From an uncultured delta proteobacterium (GTDB lineage Bacteria > Desulfobacterota > Desulfovibrionia > Desulfovibrionales > Desulfovibrionaceae): a stretch of DNA of 64,000 nucleotides. A model generated the notes under the pieces. It had not been told where the DNA came from. It searched no databases and saw nothing but the letters and a program-made list of their open reading frames with translations. The stretch lies in contig CAIMRY010000040.1 in assembly GCA_903843965.1 (NCBI GenBank), forward strand, positions 1 through 64,000, written 5' to 3'. Shown piece by piece: positions 62,381-64,000 of the stretch (position 1 is the first letter of the stretch; every line of letters starts with the position of its first letter). Both the position numbers and the translations under genes were made by a program.

Positions 62381-63069
62381 CTCTGGGGCTCCTCGGTCTT
62401 GGCGCTGTTCAGCACCACGTGCAGCAGCTGCGGGGTCAGGATGCGCAGCACGCGCCGCCCGCTGGTGGCCGGGCCGCTGGCCCCGCTGGAGTCGATCAGG
62501 ACATGGCCCTTGGTCGCCAGCCCCTGGAAATAGCCCTCGATGGTCAGCGGGCTGCAGACGAAGGTGTCCGACAACTGCCGCACGGCCTGATCGTAGCCGA
62601 TCTCGGTGACGCCGTTGGACTCGAAGAGATCCAGGACGCGCACGATGCCCAGGGGCACGTTGGGCGCGCGCAGGGCCTTCTTGGTGGTGTTTTTGAGCCG
62701 CATGACCATGGTGTTCAGCATGGCCGCGATGGCGGGCGGGCTGGAGTCGATGTAGCCTTGCAGGTCGTCGCGGTTGAGCACCACGAGCTTGCAGTCCTCC
62801 AGGGCGATGGCCGTGGCCGTGCGGCCATGGTCCTCCAGGAACACGGCCATTTCCCCGAACATGGCCACGGGCTGGAGCACCGCGAAGACCTTCTTGCGGC
62901 CGTCCACGGAGCCGGAGATCTCGACCTTGCCGTCCACCAGCAGATAGGCCTCGTCGCCCCTGCTGCCCTCGGTGAAGATGACGTTGTGCTTGAGCACGCT
63001 GCGTTGCAGGAACGAGCCCTGGCTCACGCGCTTCATGACGACTGTGTTCTGGTTGCCGGGCAGGGGCAT
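62377..63069 (-). CDS. Crp/Fnr-family regulator
   Basis: A 230-aa protein. The N-terminal cyclic-nucleotide-binding fold covers about residues 15-130 (HNVIFTEGSRGDEAYLLVDGKVEISGSVDGRKKVFAVLQPVAMFGEMAVFLEDHGRTATAIALEDCKLVVLNRDDL). The phosphate-binding cassette region reads FGEMAVFLEDHGRTATA. A dimerisation helix and a winged-helix output domain follow (ITEIGYDQAVRQLSDTFVCSPLTIEGYFQGLATKGHVLI). The recognition helix is less canonical than in CRP, so specific DNA binding is likely but not certain. It lies 3 nt after the membrane-anchored protein gene. Confidence 0.85.
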   Translation of the reverse strand: MPLPGNQNTVVMKRVSQGSFLQRSVLKHNVIFTEGSRGDEAYLLVDGKVEISGSVDGRKKVFAVLQPVAMFGEMAVFLEDHGRTATAIALEDCKLVVLNRDDLQGYIDSSPPAIAAMLNTMVMRLKNTTKKALRAPNVPLGIVRVLDLFESNGVTEIGYDQAVRQLSDTFVCSPLTIEGYFQGLATKGHVLIDSSGASGPATSGRRVLRILTPQLLHVVLNSAKTEEPQS

Positions 63070-63072
63070 GGG

Positions 63073-63615
63073 TCACCTCGTGATTGCGTCCTCGCTGGCG
63101 AAAAACGTCTGCCTGCCGCCCGCAACGTCTCGGCTCTCGGTCAGGACAACCCGATAGCCGAAGGTCACGAACAGGGCCCTTGTGCCCCACTGCTCCGGGC
63201 GCAGGGAGAACTCAAAGGGCACGCCCTCGTCGGCGCTGGCCGCGCGGGGCAGAAAGCTGCGCGAATCCTGGGCGATCACGCGGCCCTCGGAATCGCTCAA
63301 GTAGACGGTCAGGACCAGGGACTCGACCCACTTGGCCCAGTCCGGCGCCTTGCCGGTGTCCAGATAGGCCCAGCCGCTGACCCCGGCCACATCGCCGCCA
63401 ACGGGCTTGATCTGATAGTCGAAGCGCATGAACTTCACGATCAGGGAGCGGGGCTCCTCCAGCGACCAGGCGTCGCGGCGCAGGTGGCCCACGGTCTGCG
63501 GGGCCGGGGCGCAGGTCCAGAGCAGCAACACCGCCAGGGCCAGAACAGCCAGGGGCAGGAGCCCCCGAAGCCTTGACCCCGCAGTCGTCACGGCTGGTCG
63601 GAATTTCTGTTCCAT
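63073..63615 (-). CDS. Membrane-anchored protein of unknown function
   Basis: A 180-aa protein with an N-terminal hydrophobic segment (LLPLAVLALAVLLLWTCAP). LWTC is a weak lipobox, so it may be a lipoprotein or signal-anchored. The rest is beta-rich (IVKFMRFDYQIKPVGGDVAGVSGWAYLDTGK, LVLTVYLSDSEGRVIAQDSRSFLP, WGTRALFVTFGYRVVL). I recognise no family. ATG 63615 is taken; a GTG 9 nt upstream is possible. It leads the Crp-like gene by 3 nt, so the two may act together. Confidence 0.65.
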   Translation of the reverse strand: MEQKFRPAVTTAGSRLRGLLPLAVLALAVLLLWTCAPAPQTVGHLRRDAWSLEEPRSLIVKFMRFDYQIKPVGGDVAGVSGWAYLDTGKAPDWAKWVESLVLTVYLSDSEGRVIAQDSRSFLPRAASADEGVPFEFSLRPEQWGTRALFVTFGYRVVLTESRDVAGGRQTFFASEDAITR

Positions 63616-63676
63616 ACCTTTCACTGTAGCACCATCGTCTGAAAATGCAAAGCCCTTCCAGAACCTTGGGCCTGCC

Positions 63677-64000
63677 TCAGCCTTTGGGCCGCTCCCTGCC
63701 GGGGGTCGAAAGCTGGGTCCACTTGCCCAGCAGGTCCGCCCAGAGGGCCGCCAGCCCGGCTGCGGACACGGCCTCCATGTCCGCCGGGGAAAACCGGCCC
63801 TCCAGCTTGAGCTTGTTGCCCATGACCTGGCCGATGGCCGCCGGGCCCTTGGCCTTGGCCAGGCTGGAGTGCTGCACGTGGGCCACGGCCACATCGCCGC
63901 AGTACACGGCCCCGCGCCCGGCCACGGCGGAGCGCAGGTCGCGCTCCAGGTCGTCGAACTGGGTGGGCGAAAAGGCGATGTCAAAGCCGCCCAGCTCGGC
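63677..64000 (-). CDS. Partial protein of unknown function (5' end outside window)
   Basis: The last 107 codons of a minus-strand gene that continues beyond the right edge (AELGGFDIAFSPTQFDDLERDLRSAVAGRGAVYCGDVAVAHVQHSSLAKAKGPAAIGQVMGNKLKLEGRFSPADMEAVSAAGLAALWADLLGKWTQL...). The frame is open to position 64000 and the composition is normal. No family is recognised from this fragment. It ends about 60 nt before the membrane-anchored protein gene and could be cotranscribed. Confidence 0.6.
   Translation of the reverse strand, partial: AELGGFDIAFSPTQFDDLERDLRSAVAGRGAVYCGDVAVAHVQHSSLAKAKGPAAIGQVMGNKLKLEGRFSPADMEAVSAAGLAALWADLLGKWTQLSTPGRERPKG

Noticed and set aside
61585-63576. A 663-aa plus-strand open frame over the UPF0280 and Crp-like genes
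   Set aside because: It runs out of frame through UPF0280 and antisense to the Crp-like gene, both of which have clear family patterns.

Overview
The window is GC-rich chromosomal DNA from a sulfate-reducing deltaproteobacterium of the Desulfovibrio type. The evidence is a DsrC with both C-terminal redox cysteines, hydrogenase maturation genes hypD/hypE, indolepyruvate:ferredoxin oxidoreductase, a TtuA-type tRNA thiolase, many sigma54 regulators, and a CRISPR repeat of the type I-C class common in Desulfovibrio. The species cannot be fixed from the sequence alone.

Layout. 1-421: leader-distal end of a type I-C CRISPR array. 500-7400: a mixed accessory/housekeeping stretch with three toxin-antitoxin (TA) modules (hicAB, a ParDE/RelBE type, higBA), an initiator tRNA, two glycosyltransferases, a MoaD-like/TtuA pair and an AT-rich putative abortive-infection gene. 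7441-12389: hypE-hypD, a DinB-like protein, a large AT-rich membrane protein and stand-alone dsrC. 12655-21356: a plus-strand run HD-waaA-kdsB-carA-TPR-FAD protein, facing minus-strand proA-nadD. 21709-27563: a YfgM-like protein, iorA-iorB, a NifA-like sigma54 activator and a PPP-family phosphatase.

27742-41543 is the most unusual region. A minus-strand operon of about 10.6 kb (usp, tauE, a TIGR02186-like protein, then three large PEP-synthase-like proteins with a lone receiver protein among them) is preceded by a near-perfect -24/-12 sigma54 promoter. It is divergent from a sensor kinase and a sigma54 response regulator. The three large proteins keep an ATP-grasp region and a phospho-histidine swivel domain but lack the PEP/pyruvate TIM barrel. 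In its place is a shared C-terminal domain I do not recognise. This looks like an undescribed phosphotransfer or dikinase system under two-component/sigma54 control.

42900-55999: an integrative element inserted at the 3' end of mnmE. It carries a tyrosine integrase, AlpA, a Toprim/DUF3987 replication protein, an iteron cluster that may be its origin, a TA module, an MmeI-like restriction-modification enzyme, a DinD-like protein and a DUF3024 protein. A second, older-looking copy of its left end lies 2.2 kb further left, which suggests repeated insertion at the same site.

55982-63615: the conserved mnmE-khpB-yidC-yidD-rnpA-rpmH cluster on the minus strand, then a UPF0280 protein, a Crp-like regulator and a membrane-anchored protein. 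No ATG/GTG/TTG start can be found for rnpA within the transcript I predict; an AUU start inside the end of rpmH is the best candidate. A partial gene runs off the right edge.

Two patterns recur across the window: TA promoters in which a dyad with a 5-nt centre lies in or over the core promoter (two of them apparently making leaderless mRNAs), and short in-frame tandem repeats, mostly of 12 bp, inside otherwise conserved genes.
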